From assembly GCA_052390035.1 (NCBI GenBank), contig JBQTHI010000133.1, forward strand, positions 1 to 18,973: DNA of 18,973 bases, read 5' to 3'. The position numbers and the translations under genes were made by a program. The DNA is from JBQTHI01 sp052390035 (lineage in GTDB: Bacteria; Actinomycetota; Acidimicrobiia; Spongiisociales; ZC4RG35). The notes under the pieces were generated by a model that worked only from the letters and a program-made list of their open reading frames with translations, did not search any database and was not told the DNA's origin. Positions 1 through 7,932 of the stretch are shown piece after piece (the stretch's first letter is position 1; each line of letters opens with the position of its first letter).

Positions 1-667
1 CAGGGGGAGGGGTCACGGGCGGGCTCTGTGCAGGAAAACCCACCATATATCGGTGGGTTTTTCCTGCACAGACCCGGTGGGGCGCCCCGCGCCGTGCATC
101 GAGGATCCGGAGCACCTTTTTGGTTCCCCGGACACCCCACCCGCCCTGGATCGCGACCAGATCCGCCACCTTGGACGGGGTCGTGAGATTGCGACGGCAC
201 GCACATTCGTATATCTGCTCTACAAGCGACGAAGGAAGGGACCACGCGACGTCGAGAATTACGCGTTCAACTGGTGTAACCGGGATTCCATCGACAACGA
301 CCGGTTCGATAGCACGCCGGGTACGGTGCACGATCACACCCTGCGGAATTGGCCTCTTTCCATAAGGCACCGTTAGCTCGAGCGGCGCCCGGGCGATGCC
401 GTCAAGCTGCATCAGCGCGACGGCCGCTCGGTGCGAAGCCATGGCCTCCGGCCCGGCGGCGAGGGTGGCGGCCTTTAGTCGACCGGGCCAGTCCAGGGCA
501 ACCGGACCGGTGCGATACACGCCGGCATGTTCCTCGAACCACCGACCGGCGGCGACCCTTCGAGCGATCACTCGGTCTGATCCTCCCGCCAGAAGAACCT
601 GCCGGCGGGTGAGGAGGCTGTAATTGGCGGCGGCGACGGGCAAGAGTGTTTCGTCGAGGCTGGGCAT
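1..667 (-). CDS. AbiEi-antitoxin-like / DUF559-type protein, C-terminus off the window
   Basis: This frame is open from an ATG at 667 through the left edge, giving 222 codons with no stop. The N-terminus reads MPSLDETLLPVAAANYSLLT followed by RRQVLLAGGSDRVIARRVAAG, the usual 'test for the reaction, bind, repress' winged-helix-like head of actinobacterial AbiEi-antitoxin/DUF559 proteins. Further family hallmarks follow in order: GVYRTGP near residue 50, ASHRAAVALMQLDG near 80, IVHRTRR near 115 and VVDGIPVTPVERVILDVA near 125. Members of the family usually continue into a restriction-endonuclease-like DUF559 domain, which would lie outside this window. Around residues 199-215 the frame runs through a large palindrome (25-72), so the C-terminal part may be displaced or lost. 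Start choice is ATG 665-667 with only a weak GGTCGGAAG upstream. Function is inferred: a type IV antitoxin-like or Vsr-like nuclease role; no toxin partner is visible. Confidence is good for the family, low for intactness. Confidence 0.72.
   Translation of the reverse strand, partial: MPSLDETLLPVAAANYSLLTRRQVLLAGGSDRVIARRVAAGRWFEEHAGVYRTGPVALDWPGRLKAATLAAGPEAMASHRAAVALMQLDGIARAPLELTVPYGKRPIPQGVIVHRTRRAIEPVVVDGIPVTPVERVILDVAWSLPSSLVEQIYECACRRNLTTPSKVADLVAIQGGWGVRGTKKVLRILDARRGAPHRVCAGKTHRYMVGFPAQSPPVTPPP
25..72. repeat. Large palindrome IR1 (20/21-nt arms, 7-nt loop)
   Basis: The left arm TCTGTGCAGGAAAACCCACC (25-44) is the inverted complement of 52-72 apart from one extra A/T, with a loop ATATATC (45-51). 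It lies inside the reading frame of the AbiEi-like gene. It shares 15 of 19 arm positions with the second palindrome at 732-772, so the two are copies of one repeat family. There is no T-tract, so it does not look like an ordinary intrinsic terminator. Confidence 0.85.
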
Positions 668-731
668 CTTCCGACCATGCCACCGACGGACCCCAATTCC
701 TAGGGGGTCTGTTTCTGCGCACAGACCGGGT

Positions 732-772
732 TGTGTCAGGAAACGTACCAAAACGGTGCGTTTCCCGACACA
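732..772. repeat. Large palindrome IR2 (18-nt arms, 5-nt loop), relative of IR1
   Basis: The left arm TGTGTCAGGAAACGTACC (732-749) pairs with GGTGCGTTTCCCGACACA (755-772) around loop AAAAC; the two mismatches would be G-U pairs in RNA. It sits 17 nt past the stop of the minus-strand molybdenum hydroxylase gene and upstream of the AbiEi-like gene, where it could act as a transcript end or mRNA stabiliser. The adjoining 708-730 stretch contains GTCTGT..ACAGAC and a CTGCGCACAGACCGGG segment close to the right flank of IR1, so the repeat may extend further left. The remainder of the 668-788 gap shows nothing else. Confidence 0.8.
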
Positions 773-788
773 GACGTAAGGCGGGCGG

Positions 789-3005
789 TTAGACCCCAGC
801 TCGGCGAAGTCCTTCGATCACTCGGGAGGGGGTCAGCGGAATCTGGTGGAACCAGACCCCGGTGGCGTCATGGAGGGCTGCGACCACCGCCGCCGCATAC
901 GGCACCAAGGGCATCTCGGCCATGCCCCGAACACCGAACGGGCCGCGGGGGTCGGGGACCTCGACCAGCACCGTCTTGATCATGCCCGGGATGTCGTCGA
1001 TGCCCGGTATCAGGTAACCCGACAACCGTGGGTTGACAATCCGGGCGGCCTCCACTCGTAGGTCTTCGGTCAAGGCATAACCATGGGCCTGGACGATTGC
1101 CCCTTCCACCTGACCCTCGATAAGCATCGGATTGATCGCCCTTCCGACGTCATCGGCGCAGACCACCCGGTCGACCCGGATATGCCCAGTTTCGATGTCC
1201 ACGGTCAGGTCGACCACCTCGGCAACATACCCATACGAGAAATTTGGTTGCCCGATGCCGGTCTCCGGATCGAGCGCCTCGGTGGGAGGGGGGACGAACC
1301 GGAACTCCCCACGTGCAGGTCGTTGGCCGTCGAGCCACCTCTTGCTGGCCTCCTCGGCCGCCCCCAAGATGGCGTTGCCCGCCATCCAGGTGAGGCGGGA
1401 GGCGGAGGCGGAGCCGGAGTCGCCTGTACGGGCGGTGTCGGAGTAGACGGTTTCCACCAGGTCGTAGTCGACGCCGATGGCGATGGCGGCCATTTGCCGC
1501 ATCACGGTATGGGTGCCTTGTCCGACCTCGGCCCCGCCGTGATACAAGATCACCCGATCGATCTCCTCGTCGCCGTGCAGTTCGATGTAGGCCTCGCACC
1601 GTTCCGGAAACCCGAACGAGAACCCAACGTTCTTGTACCCACAGGCGAACCCGCGGCCCCTCCTGAGGGAGACAGCCTTGGCGGGGAGGGTGGAGATCGG
1701 CGCCAGGTCCTCCGAGTCGAAGGGCTCCCTGGCGGCCCCGGCGGCGTGCTCGATCACGTCGGCGAGGCTGACTCCGGGTGGCATTTCCGCCTGAGTTATT
1801 CCCAACGAGCCGTCACGGAGGACGTTGCGCAGTCGGAGTTCTACCGGATCCATACCCAGAGCCGCCGCCAGCTTGTTCATCTGAGTTTCCGCCACCATTG
1901 CCCCCTGCGGAGCGCCGAATCCACGGAACGCACCGCCGGGGACCGAGTTGGTATAGACGGCGATGTTGTCGATGCGGGCATTGGGGATCTCGTAGGGCCC
2001 ACCCACACAAAGGTGCATGTTCCCCAACACCTTGCTGGTCGTGTAGTTGTATCCGCCGGCATCGAGGAACCCGTCGGCCTCAACCGCGACGATCTTTCCC
2101 GCCCTCGTGGCACCGAGCCGGGCCGTGATACGGCCCCGATGGCGCTTGTGGTGCCCGATGATGCTTTCCTCCCGTGACCATTGGCTGCGGATCGGACGCT
2201 TGATACCGGCCCGGGCAAGCTTCATCGCTGCGGTGGCGAGGACGATCTGCATCGACATGTCCTCCCGGCCGCCGAAGGCCCCTCCGATCGCCGGGTAGAC
2301 GACGCGAATCCGCTCCGGTGCCAGATCTAGGGCGTGAGCAATCTGCTCTTGATCCTCATGGATCCACTGTCCGGCGATCTCGATCGTGATCCGATCGGCA
2401 TCGTCGAAGTAGGCGATCGCTGCTTCCGGCTGGAGGTAGGCGTGCTCCTGCAGGGGTAGCTCATAGGTGCCTTCAACCACCACCTCAGCTTGTGACCACC
2501 CGGCCTCGACGTCTCCCTTCCGTATCCGTAGGTGGTAGTAGGCGTTGGTGGCCTTGCCGTTCTCGGGATGGAGCAGGACGGGCGAGGCCAGCGCCGAATC
2601 GACGTCGCCGAGCACCTCCAGCTCCTCCCAGTCCGTGCTGATGGCTTCGACCCCCGCCGCCGCCGCCGCCGCCGTTTCCGCCACCACTACGCAGAGGTGG
2701 TCTGCCTCCCACCGTGAGATGTCGCAAGCCACCTTGGAACGTCCGGTGTGCTCGACGCCTATCAAGACGGGTTGGTCGGCGAAGACCAGCCCGTATTCGT
2801 TGACGGGGATGTCGCTAGCCGTGATCACGTCTACCACGCCGGGCAGGGCCAACGCTTTGGAGACATCGAGTCGAAGCAATCGAGCGTGAGGCTGGTTGGT
2901 AAAGACCACCTTGGCGTGGAGGAAGTCGTTCCGTTGGAGGTCGGCGGGGAAAAGGGCCGCACCGGTCACCTTGCCGGGACCATCGACTCGGAGAACCGAA
3001 GTCAC
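789..3005 (-). CDS. Molybdenum hydroxylase (xanthine dehydrogenase family) large, Mo-binding subunit
   Basis: This 738-residue protein is the molybdopterin-binding subunit of an aerobic xanthine-dehydrogenase/CO-dehydrogenase-type hydroxylase, which hydroxylates a carbon next to nitrogen in purines or similar heterocycles using water as oxygen donor. The visible hallmarks are an N-terminal RVDGPGKVTG, the Moco motifs GGAFGGRED and GGAFRGFGAPQ, GGAEVGQGTHT, SGSASAS and a C-terminal GVRGMAEMPLVP that supplies the catalytic glutamate (about residue 697). Length fits the stand-alone large-subunit class. I chose the GTG at 3005 because its GTGA overlaps the TGA of the upstream FAD/Fe-S gene; the longer open frame up to 3173 is only out-of-frame overlap. 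It forms the end of the minus-strand operon and should pair with the FAD/Fe-S protein directly upstream. Substrate cannot be read from the sequence; purine is inferred from the neighbouring deaminase. Confidence 0.9.
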   Translation of the reverse strand: MTSVLRVDGPGKVTGAALFPADLQRNDFLHAKVVFTNQPHARLLRLDVSKALALPGVVDVITASDIPVNEYGLVFADQPVLIGVEHTGRSKVACDISRWEADHLCVVVAETAAAAAAGVEAISTDWEELEVLGDVDSALASPVLLHPENGKATNAYYHLRIRKGDVEAGWSQAEVVVEGTYELPLQEHAYLQPEAAIAYFDDADRITIEIAGQWIHEDQEQIAHALDLAPERIRVVYPAIGGAFGGREDMSMQIVLATAAMKLARAGIKRPIRSQWSREESIIGHHKRHRGRITARLGATRAGKIVAVEADGFLDAGGYNYTTSKVLGNMHLCVGGPYEIPNARIDNIAVYTNSVPGGAFRGFGAPQGAMVAETQMNKLAAALGMDPVELRLRNVLRDGSLGITQAEMPPGVSLADVIEHAAGAAREPFDSEDLAPISTLPAKAVSLRRGRGFACGYKNVGFSFGFPERCEAYIELHGDEEIDRVILYHGGAEVGQGTHTVMRQMAAIAIGVDYDLVETVYSDTARTGDSGSASASRLTWMAGNAILGAAEEASKRWLDGQRPARGEFRFVPPPTEALDPETGIGQPNFSYGYVAEVVDLTVDIETGHIRVDRVVCADDVGRAINPMLIEGQVEGAIVQAHGYALTEDLRVEAARIVNPRLSGYLIPGIDDIPGMIKTVLVEVPDPRGPFGVRGMAEMPLVPYAAAVVAALHDATGVWFHQIPLTPSRVIEGLRRAGV

Positions 3006-4438
3006 GATGGACCCCGCGCCGTGCTTTCGACCGCAGAAATGATCCGGTAGTAACCGGTGCAACGACACAGGTTTCCGGACATTGCTGTCTTGATCTCGGC
3101 TGTGGTTGGGTCGGGGTAGTCGTCGAGCAGCTTGGCCCCCGCCATTAGAAAACCGGGGATACAGAACCCACATTGAACCGCCCCTTGTTCAAGGAAGGCC
3201 TGTTGCAGAGGGTGAAGGTTAGGCCCATTAGCCAGGCCCTCGATGGTTGTGATCTCCGCCCGGGCGGCTCGCCCGGCCGGCACCAGGCACGACATCACCG
3301 CCACTCCGTCGAGATAGACCGTGCAAGCCCCGCACTCCCCTTCGGCGCAGCCTTCCTTGGTTCCGGTGAGCCCGGGGCCAGCATGATCTCGCAGCCAATC
3401 AAGCAACGTCATAGTGGAGGCGGCAGGGGCCTCCACCTGGACACCGTTGATGACGGCGGCGATCGGCGCATCCGGGTCAATGTCAAGCGAGGGGCTCGTG
3501 GCGGCCGTTGGCGTTCCCAAGGTGACGTGACGTAACGGCCAGCGCCGGTCATGTTCCCGGTTGGCCAGCACCGACAATGCCCGCTCGGTCAAAACCTCGA
3601 GCTCCCGGCGCCGGTAGTCGGCCGTGGCCCGTATGTCGTCGATCGGGCTGGGCAGTTCCGCCACCATTCGAGCGGCTTCGCCGATTGTCGCCCTATCGAG
3701 GGTTCGACCGACCAGAAAGCGCTCGGCGACAGGGGCCTGGATGATGGTGGGTGCCACGCTGCCTAGCGCAACGGCCGCCTCGATGACGCGGTCGCCGTCG
3801 AAATCGAGGACCAGCGCCAAGTGGATTACGGAGATGGCTTGGGCGCGTCGCAATCCGAGTTTGACGAAGACTGCGCGTTGGGTTGGGCGCATCCCGGTGA
3901 CTCTCAACCCCGTGACCATCTCGGTTGGGCTCAGATCGACCCGACGCACCCCCGAGTGGAAATCGCCGAGGTCAACCCGGCGCCGTCCTTCGATCGAGGC
4001 GATCTCCACCGTTGTCCCGAGAGCCCGCAGTGGGGTGATGGTGTCGTTCGCCGGCGATGCCGTCACCACATTCCCAACCACCGTGGCGCGGTTACGGATC
4101 TGAGGTGAGGCCACCTCCAAAGATGCCTGTGCGAGCGGAAGCGCCCGCTCCCTGATGAGGGGCGACATCACCACGTCTCGATGGGTGGTCGTGGCGCCGA
4201 TCAGCAAGTCATTGCCATCGGTCGATATGGTGTTGAGGCCTTCGGTCCGACTCAGGTCGATGAGAGTCGTGACTCCCGGGCGCTGCCCACGGGTCAGCTC
4301 CAGCAGCAGGTCGGTTCCGCCGGCAATCAGCCGCCCTGTCAGGGCGTGATCGGCGATCATCTCCAGCGCCTCGACCATGGTGGTCGGGCTCAGATAACGA
4401 TCGATCTGCAGTCGGTGCTGTTGAACCGGATGGATCAC
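3002..4438 (-). CDS. FAD-binding domain fused to C-terminal [2Fe-2S] ferredoxin domain, Mo-hydroxylase electron-transfer subunit
   Basis: This 478-residue protein combines the medium (FAD) and small (iron-sulfur) subunits of a molybdenum hydroxylase. The N-terminal half has the FAD-binding signatures IAGGTDLLLEL and ATVVGNVVTASPANDTITPL. The C-terminal domain has two [2Fe-2S] cluster ligand sets: Cys364, 369, 372 and 384 in GCAEGECGAC...SC, and Cys423, 426, 458 and 460 in QCGFC...LCRC. Electrons would pass from Mo through the two clusters to FAD and then to an acceptor. The domain order FAD then Fe-S is the reverse of classical bacterial XdhA and eukaryotic XDH (Fe-S first). Start GTG 4436-4438 overlaps the TGA of the deaminase gene by 4 nt; its own TGA overlaps the GTG of the large subunit the same way, so translation of the three is probably coupled. 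Confidence 0.9.
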   Translation of the reverse strand: MIHPVQQHRLQIDRYLSPTTMVEALEMIADHALTGRLIAGGTDLLLELTRGQRPGVTTLIDLSRTEGLNTISTDGNDLLIGATTTHRDVVMSPLIRERALPLAQASLEVASPQIRNRATVVGNVVTASPANDTITPLRALGTTVEIASIEGRRRVDLGDFHSGVRRVDLSPTEMVTGLRVTGMRPTQRAVFVKLGLRRAQAISVIHLALVLDFDGDRVIEAAVALGSVAPTIIQAPVAERFLVGRTLDRATIGEAARMVAELPSPIDDIRATADYRRRELEVLTERALSVLANREHDRRWPLRHVTLGTPTAATSPSLDIDPDAPIAAVINGVQVEAPAASTMTLLDWLRDHAGPGLTGTKEGCAEGECGACTVYLDGVAVMSCLVPAGRAARAEITTIEGLANGPNLHPLQQAFLEQGAVQCGFCIPGFLMAGAKLLDDYPDPTTAEIKTAMSGNLCRCTGYYRIISAVESTARGPS

Positions 4439-5010
4439 CGCGTTCGCGTCCGCCCGTTGTAGATCAGGCCGCCGCCTGCCGCATATTCGCGGAGGAGAGT
4501 GGTCGCTTCCATCCTCTTGACGTCGCGGATCACCTCGATCCCACGCTGATTGAGGCAACTCACCCAATCGGCGGGCTTGTCACCCTCCTCGAATCCGATG
4601 GCGGATGCATCTTCGTCCCTGGCGCCGCACACCAACCGCTGAACCCCCGACCATGGCACGGCTCCGAGGCACATGGCACAGGGTTCGGTGGATGCGAACA
4701 TTTCGGTTGGCTCGACTCCCAGGTCGAAATTGCCGACGATCTGCCCGGCGATCCCGATCGCGACCAACTCGGCATGGGCACCGGCGAAATGAAGAGGGGC
4801 CACCAGGTTGACTCCCGGAGCTACCAGGGCACCGCCTGCGCTGAAAATGGCCGCACCAAAGGGCCCCCCAGTGGCGTGATCGAGGTTTCCCCGAACCAGG
4901 GCGAGCGTGAGATCCATGCGGTCTTCAACCGTTGGGAAGATCTGCCCGGTTGCGCATAAGCCGGCGACCCATAGGGGCAGTTCGATGGCCACACCCGGGA
5001 AAGCAGTCAT
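4435..5010 (-). CDS. Zinc-dependent nucleobase deaminase (guanine/cytosine deaminase family)
   Basis: This 191-residue protein belongs to the cytidine/deoxycytidylate deaminase fold. It shows the zinc and catalytic signature H79-A-E81 and the PC(A)MC motif with Cys111 and Cys114 (STEPCAMCLGAVPWSG), the arrangement seen in guanine deaminases of the GuaD type and in tRNA adenosine deaminases. It is longer than GuaD because of extra N- and C-terminal segments. Placed directly before an FAD/Fe-S and a Mo subunit of a xanthine-dehydrogenase-like enzyme, a role in guanine to xanthine (feeding the hydroxylase) is a reasonable inference; cytosine or another aminated heterocycle is possible. The ATG at 5008-5010 overlaps the TGA of a 46-codon upstream reading frame (ATGA), while no good ribosome-binding site precedes it, so its translation probably depends on that upstream frame. 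Confidence 0.85.
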   Translation of the reverse strand: MTAFPGVAIELPLWVAGLCATGQIFPTVEDRMDLTLALVRGNLDHATGGPFGAAIFSAGGALVAPGVNLVAPLHFAGAHAELVAIGIAGQIVGNFDLGVEPTEMFASTEPCAMCLGAVPWSGVQRLVCGARDEDASAIGFEEGDKPADWVSCLNQRGIEVIRDVKRMEATTLLREYAAGGGLIYNGRTRTR

Positions 5011-5147
5011 CGTGCCGACTCGTCGTATATGTCGGGCCGGGTATCCCGGTAGAAGGCCCGGTACGCATTTGCCGGCTTCTTTTCGACCATCGACTCTTTG
5101 TCACCGGTCCATTCCGACTGGACGAGTACGGCGCGGATGACGGTCAT
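5007..5147 (-). pseudogene. Remnant of a carbon-nitrogen hydrolase (nitrilase family) now a 46-codon coupling ORF
   Basis: A clean ATG-initiated frame of 46 codons lies in the gap between the second PLP enzyme and the deaminase, preceded by AAGGAG (5159-5164) 11 nt before the ATG. Its first 20 residues, MTVIRAVLVQSEWTGDKESM, match the N-terminus of beta-ureidopropionase/N-carbamoyl-amide hydrolases (compare 'VRAALVQxxWTGDxESM'), and its end, AFYRDTRPDIYD, matches the C-terminus of the same family ('AFYRDRRPDAY'). Residues about 22-27 therefore join head to tail, with roughly 230 central residues, including the Glu-Lys-Cys triad, missing. The TGA overlaps the deaminase ATG (ATGA), so the frame may survive as a translational leader rather than an enzyme. 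Family similarity is from memory of the conserved ends, not from a search. Confidence 0.7.
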
Positions 5148-5188
5148 GGCCGAGGTTGCTCCTTGGACGCCGAGTGTAGGCAGCGGCC

Positions 5189-6388
5189 TCAGCTGGCCCG
5201 AGCGTATTGAGACCGCCCGGTGAAAAGGACCACGACGTGATCGTCGGGTCCGATCTGGGCGCGGGTCGAAGCGTCTAGCAGGGCCGCCACTCCGGCGCTG
5301 CCGGTCGGGTCGACCTCGATGCCGGTTTCGGCGCGGGCGAGGTGGTTGGCGTGCTCGATCAGGGCTTCACTGACCACGATCGCTCTCCCACCAGATCTCA
5401 GCATGGCCTCCATCACCGGTAGCCAGTCATAGGTGAGATCGTCGAGAATGCCGGTGGCGATTGAGCTGCCCACTTCCTCCCAAGGCCACATGTAGCTTGC
5501 TGGCGCGGCCCGGGCCAAATCCATCACTCCCGCCGACCAGTCCGAGCCGTCGGGCTGCCGAGCATTCCTGAGAAGCCCCCATGCGCGGTTGAGGGGAGCG
5601 ACAGCATCGGTTTGAACGGTATCGAGAACTGGGCTTGCCTCCAGCCACTGCTCGTTGATCCCATCGTTGATACCCTGCCATGTCGCCGCTGCCAGGGCAC
5701 CACCACCAACCTGGACAACAAGGCGAATCACGCCTGTTACACGGGCAAGCGCCAGCTGCTCGGCGAGTTCCCATCCGATGGTGCGACCGCCATCAAGGGC
5801 CGTCGGGGTGACGGTGCTCTGCACGGAGAAGGGGACTGCACCGGACCCAACAGCCTCTTTCAGCCGAAGGAATGTGGGGTCACCGATTTCTCCCGCCCGG
5901 CGTTCACAGATCTCGACCACCGCCTCCAGGTCTTCAAGGGCGTCAACGATGACCGGATCTGCCCATGTCGGAACAAAAACTCGCACCCGTCGGACGGCCG
6001 CCCGGGCCACCACGGCTGCTGCCAGCGCAGCATTGCCACAGGAGGCGATCGCCAGCTCGCCCTCCTCGTCGCCACTCTGGATTGCCAGGTGGAGAAGCAC
6101 CCCGAACAGGTGTCGGGCTTTGTGCGAGGCTCCCACGTTGGCGGTGTCGTCTTTCACCCACAACCGCCCTGCCCCCAACCCCACGGCCGCCCCCAACCGG
6201 TCGTGACGGGTAAGCGGGGTCACCGTGAAACCATGCCCGTCGATCTCCGCGATGGCGTTGTCGAGACGCTCGACCAGGGCGACAAAGCCGGAGTCGGACC
6301 ATCCCCGGCCGATCGCCGACCGGTACGAATCGAGCAGCCAGCGGTACCGGATAAAGGGATTGGCAGCGACGGCTTCAGTAACGGACAC
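5189..6388 (-). CDS. Fold-type-II PLP-dependent enzyme (threonine synthase/ammonia-lyase-like)
   Basis: This 399-residue protein resembles the tryptophan-synthase-beta superfamily: a TPL segment near 57, LWVKDD then GASHK with the presumed Schiff-base Lys90, a glycine-rich phosphate loop QVGGGALAAA near 235 and a late DPTGSAGVAALL. Such enzymes perform beta-replacement or elimination on amino acids; the diaminopropionate ammonia-lyase YgeX of the enteric purine cluster belongs to the same superfamily, but this protein is not close enough by eye to be named YgeX. The start is GTG 6386-6388, which overlaps the end of the preceding PLP gene by 14 nt, so the two are translationally linked and may form a two-subunit or sequential pair. 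A 41-nt gap separates it from the nitrilase remnant. Substrate unknown. Confidence 0.75.
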   Translation of the reverse strand: MSVTEAVAANPFIRYRWLLDSYRSAIGRGWSDSGFVALVERLDNAIAEIDGHGFTVTPLTRHDRLGAAVGLGAGRLWVKDDTANVGASHKARHLFGVLLHLAIQSGDEEGELAIASCGNAALAAAVVARAAVRRVRVFVPTWADPVIVDALEDLEAVVEICERRAGEIGDPTFLRLKEAVGSGAVPFSVQSTVTPTALDGGRTIGWELAEQLALARVTGVIRLVVQVGGGALAAATWQGINDGINEQWLEASPVLDTVQTDAVAPLNRAWGLLRNARQPDGSDWSAGVMDLARAAPASYMWPWEEVGSSIATGILDDLTYDWLPVMEAMLRSGGRAIVVSEALIEHANHLARAETGIEVDPTGSAGVAALLDASTRAQIGPDDHVVVLFTGRSQYARAS

Positions 6389-7913
6389 CGGTGCGCTCGT
6401 TGAAGTCGGTGATCATGGCGTCCCAGGTTTCGAGGTAGGGACGAAGCCGGCGCCACCATTGCTGGTCCCGCCTCGCCTCAAAGTCGGTTCCCGATATTCC
6501 CTGTTGTTCGACCCATGTGTAGTAACCGAGGTTGAATACCCGACGGCGGCCAACGTCACCCAACTCGAGGAAGTCACCGGTCTCGCCCGCGGCCAGGAAT
6601 CGCTCGATCGCTGCTTCCGCGTGGGAGCTGGTGTAACCGCCTGGGTGGTCCCGGCGGGTGATCCGATCCACCTCGGATCGGTACATGTCGGCCCCGTCGG
6701 TGGCCACGGTGATGATTACGTCATTGCCGCCAAGGTGATGATGGCGGGCGGTCCGTATCGCCGCCAGCACGTTGCAGATCGAGGAGAGGCCAAGGTGGGA
6801 GAGCTCGGCGATCATCGCCGGATCGAGACCGCGGGCAGAAAGCGCCTCCCTCCCGACCCGGGTGTTGAAGACCAGCTACAGCGCGTCGGTGGCTCGATCG
6901 GTAATGGCGACGGCATCATCGGTGTTGCCGACGTTATGGATGAGGGGGATGTGTTTGTCCCCGATGCCCTGGATGTTGTGTTCTCCATAGCCGTTGTAGA
7001 GCATCGTCGGGCACTCGAAGGCTTCGGCCGCCACGATCCTTGATCCGTATCTCTCCTTCAGATAGTCACCGGCCCCCAGAGTGCCTGCGGACCCGGAAGC
7101 GGCGACGAATGCCGTCAAGCGCCCACCGTTGTTGGCCTCGACGATTCGCTCGAGGGCGGCGCCGGTTGCCTGGTAGTGCACCAGATGATTGCCTAGCTCG
7201 GCGAATTGATTCAGGATGACGTTGGCAGGATCCTTCCGAAGCTCGTTGCAGACGTCGTAGATCTCCTTGACATTGGATTCGGTTCCCGGGGTGCGGATCA
7301 GGTCTTGGGGGTCGTCGGTCCAGGCCTCGAGCCATTCGAAACGCTCCCGGCTCATGCCTTCGGGCAGCACCGCCGCCCCCCGACAGCCCATTAGCCGGCT
7401 GATGGCCACCCCGCCGCGGGCGTAGTTACCGGTCGATGGCCAGATCGCCCGATCTCGGGTGGGGTCGAAGGCGCCGCACACCACCCGGGGAACGAGGCAG
7501 GCATAGGCGGCAAGCACCTTGTGGGCGCCCACCATCGGGAAGCGGTCACCCAGCGCCACCAGAATCGGGGATTCGACTCCGGTGAGTTCGCCCGGCAGCA
7601 CGATATGGCCGGGAATGTCAACCTGGCCCACCCGCGCCGAGTCGTTGTACCAGTGGACCCGAAACAGGTTGGCCGGGTGTGGGTCGTCGGGGCCGACCCG
7701 TGAGAGCCCGTTAGGGAGGACCCCCGGATACGCCAGCTCGGCGAAGGTGGGAAGGCGGATCTGCCGCTGCTGGAATCGTCTGACGGTGCGTTCCAGTGCC
7801 GCCCGGTCGACAGTTTCGGCGTACAACCCGAGGTGCGGCGCAGACACTTGACCCACCGGCCGAGTGTACGGGGGGTTGCTATCGCCCACGCCTAGAAGGA
7901 TGGGTGTTTCCAT
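6375..7913 (-). pseudogene. PLP-dependent lyase (cysteine-synthase-like superfamily) interrupted by an in-frame TAG
   Basis: The frame is open from ATG 7913 to a TAG at 6876-6878 and then continues in the same frame for 166 codons to the TGA at 6375-6377. Without the TAG it would encode 512 residues, which I believe is the normal family length. The front part (345 residues) contains the PLP lysine in DRFPMVGAHKVLAAY (about Lys132), WPSTGNYARGGVAISR, PGTESNVKEIYD and GSAGTLGAGDYLKERYG. The back part begins LVFNTRVGREAL and includes VATDGADMYRSE. The TAG falls in the helix TDAL-x-LVFNT, where a variable residue is expected. No frameshift or other stop is present, so the lesion is recent, a sequence error or an exotic readthrough. 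An alternative start is the GTG at 7845-7847, just before SAPHLGLYAET where family similarity seems to begin; that would leave an 85-bp divergent promoter region instead of 19 bp. Confidence 0.75.
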
Positions 7914-7932
7914 ATACTCGCCGCCGATCGCG

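Noticed and set aside
732..772. IR2 as a classical rho-independent terminator of the minus-strand operon
   Set aside because: A strong stem is there, but no T-run follows in either direction, and a related copy lies inside a gene; reported as a repeat instead.
1083..2177. Long plus-strand open frame (364 codons) opposite the Mo hydroxylase gene
   Set aside because: It is the antisense of a gene with clear motifs, in high-GC DNA where such frames are common; no recognisable domain.
2654..2676. GCC/CCG triplet run in the Mo hydroxylase gene
   Set aside because: It encodes a short Ala run in a helix; too short and codon-biased to argue for phase variation.
3006..3173. N-terminal extension of the large Mo subunit
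   Set aside because: The extension overlaps the Fe-S domain in another frame and its sequence is unlike the family; the GTGA overlap gives a better start.
6876..6878. Genome-wide reassignment of TAG to an amino acid
   Set aside because: rpsL, fusA and the cNMP-domain gene all end in TAG in this window.
5612..7043. Plus-strand open frames opposite the two PLP genes
   Set aside because: No domain seen and the minus strand has strong family motifs across the same bases.
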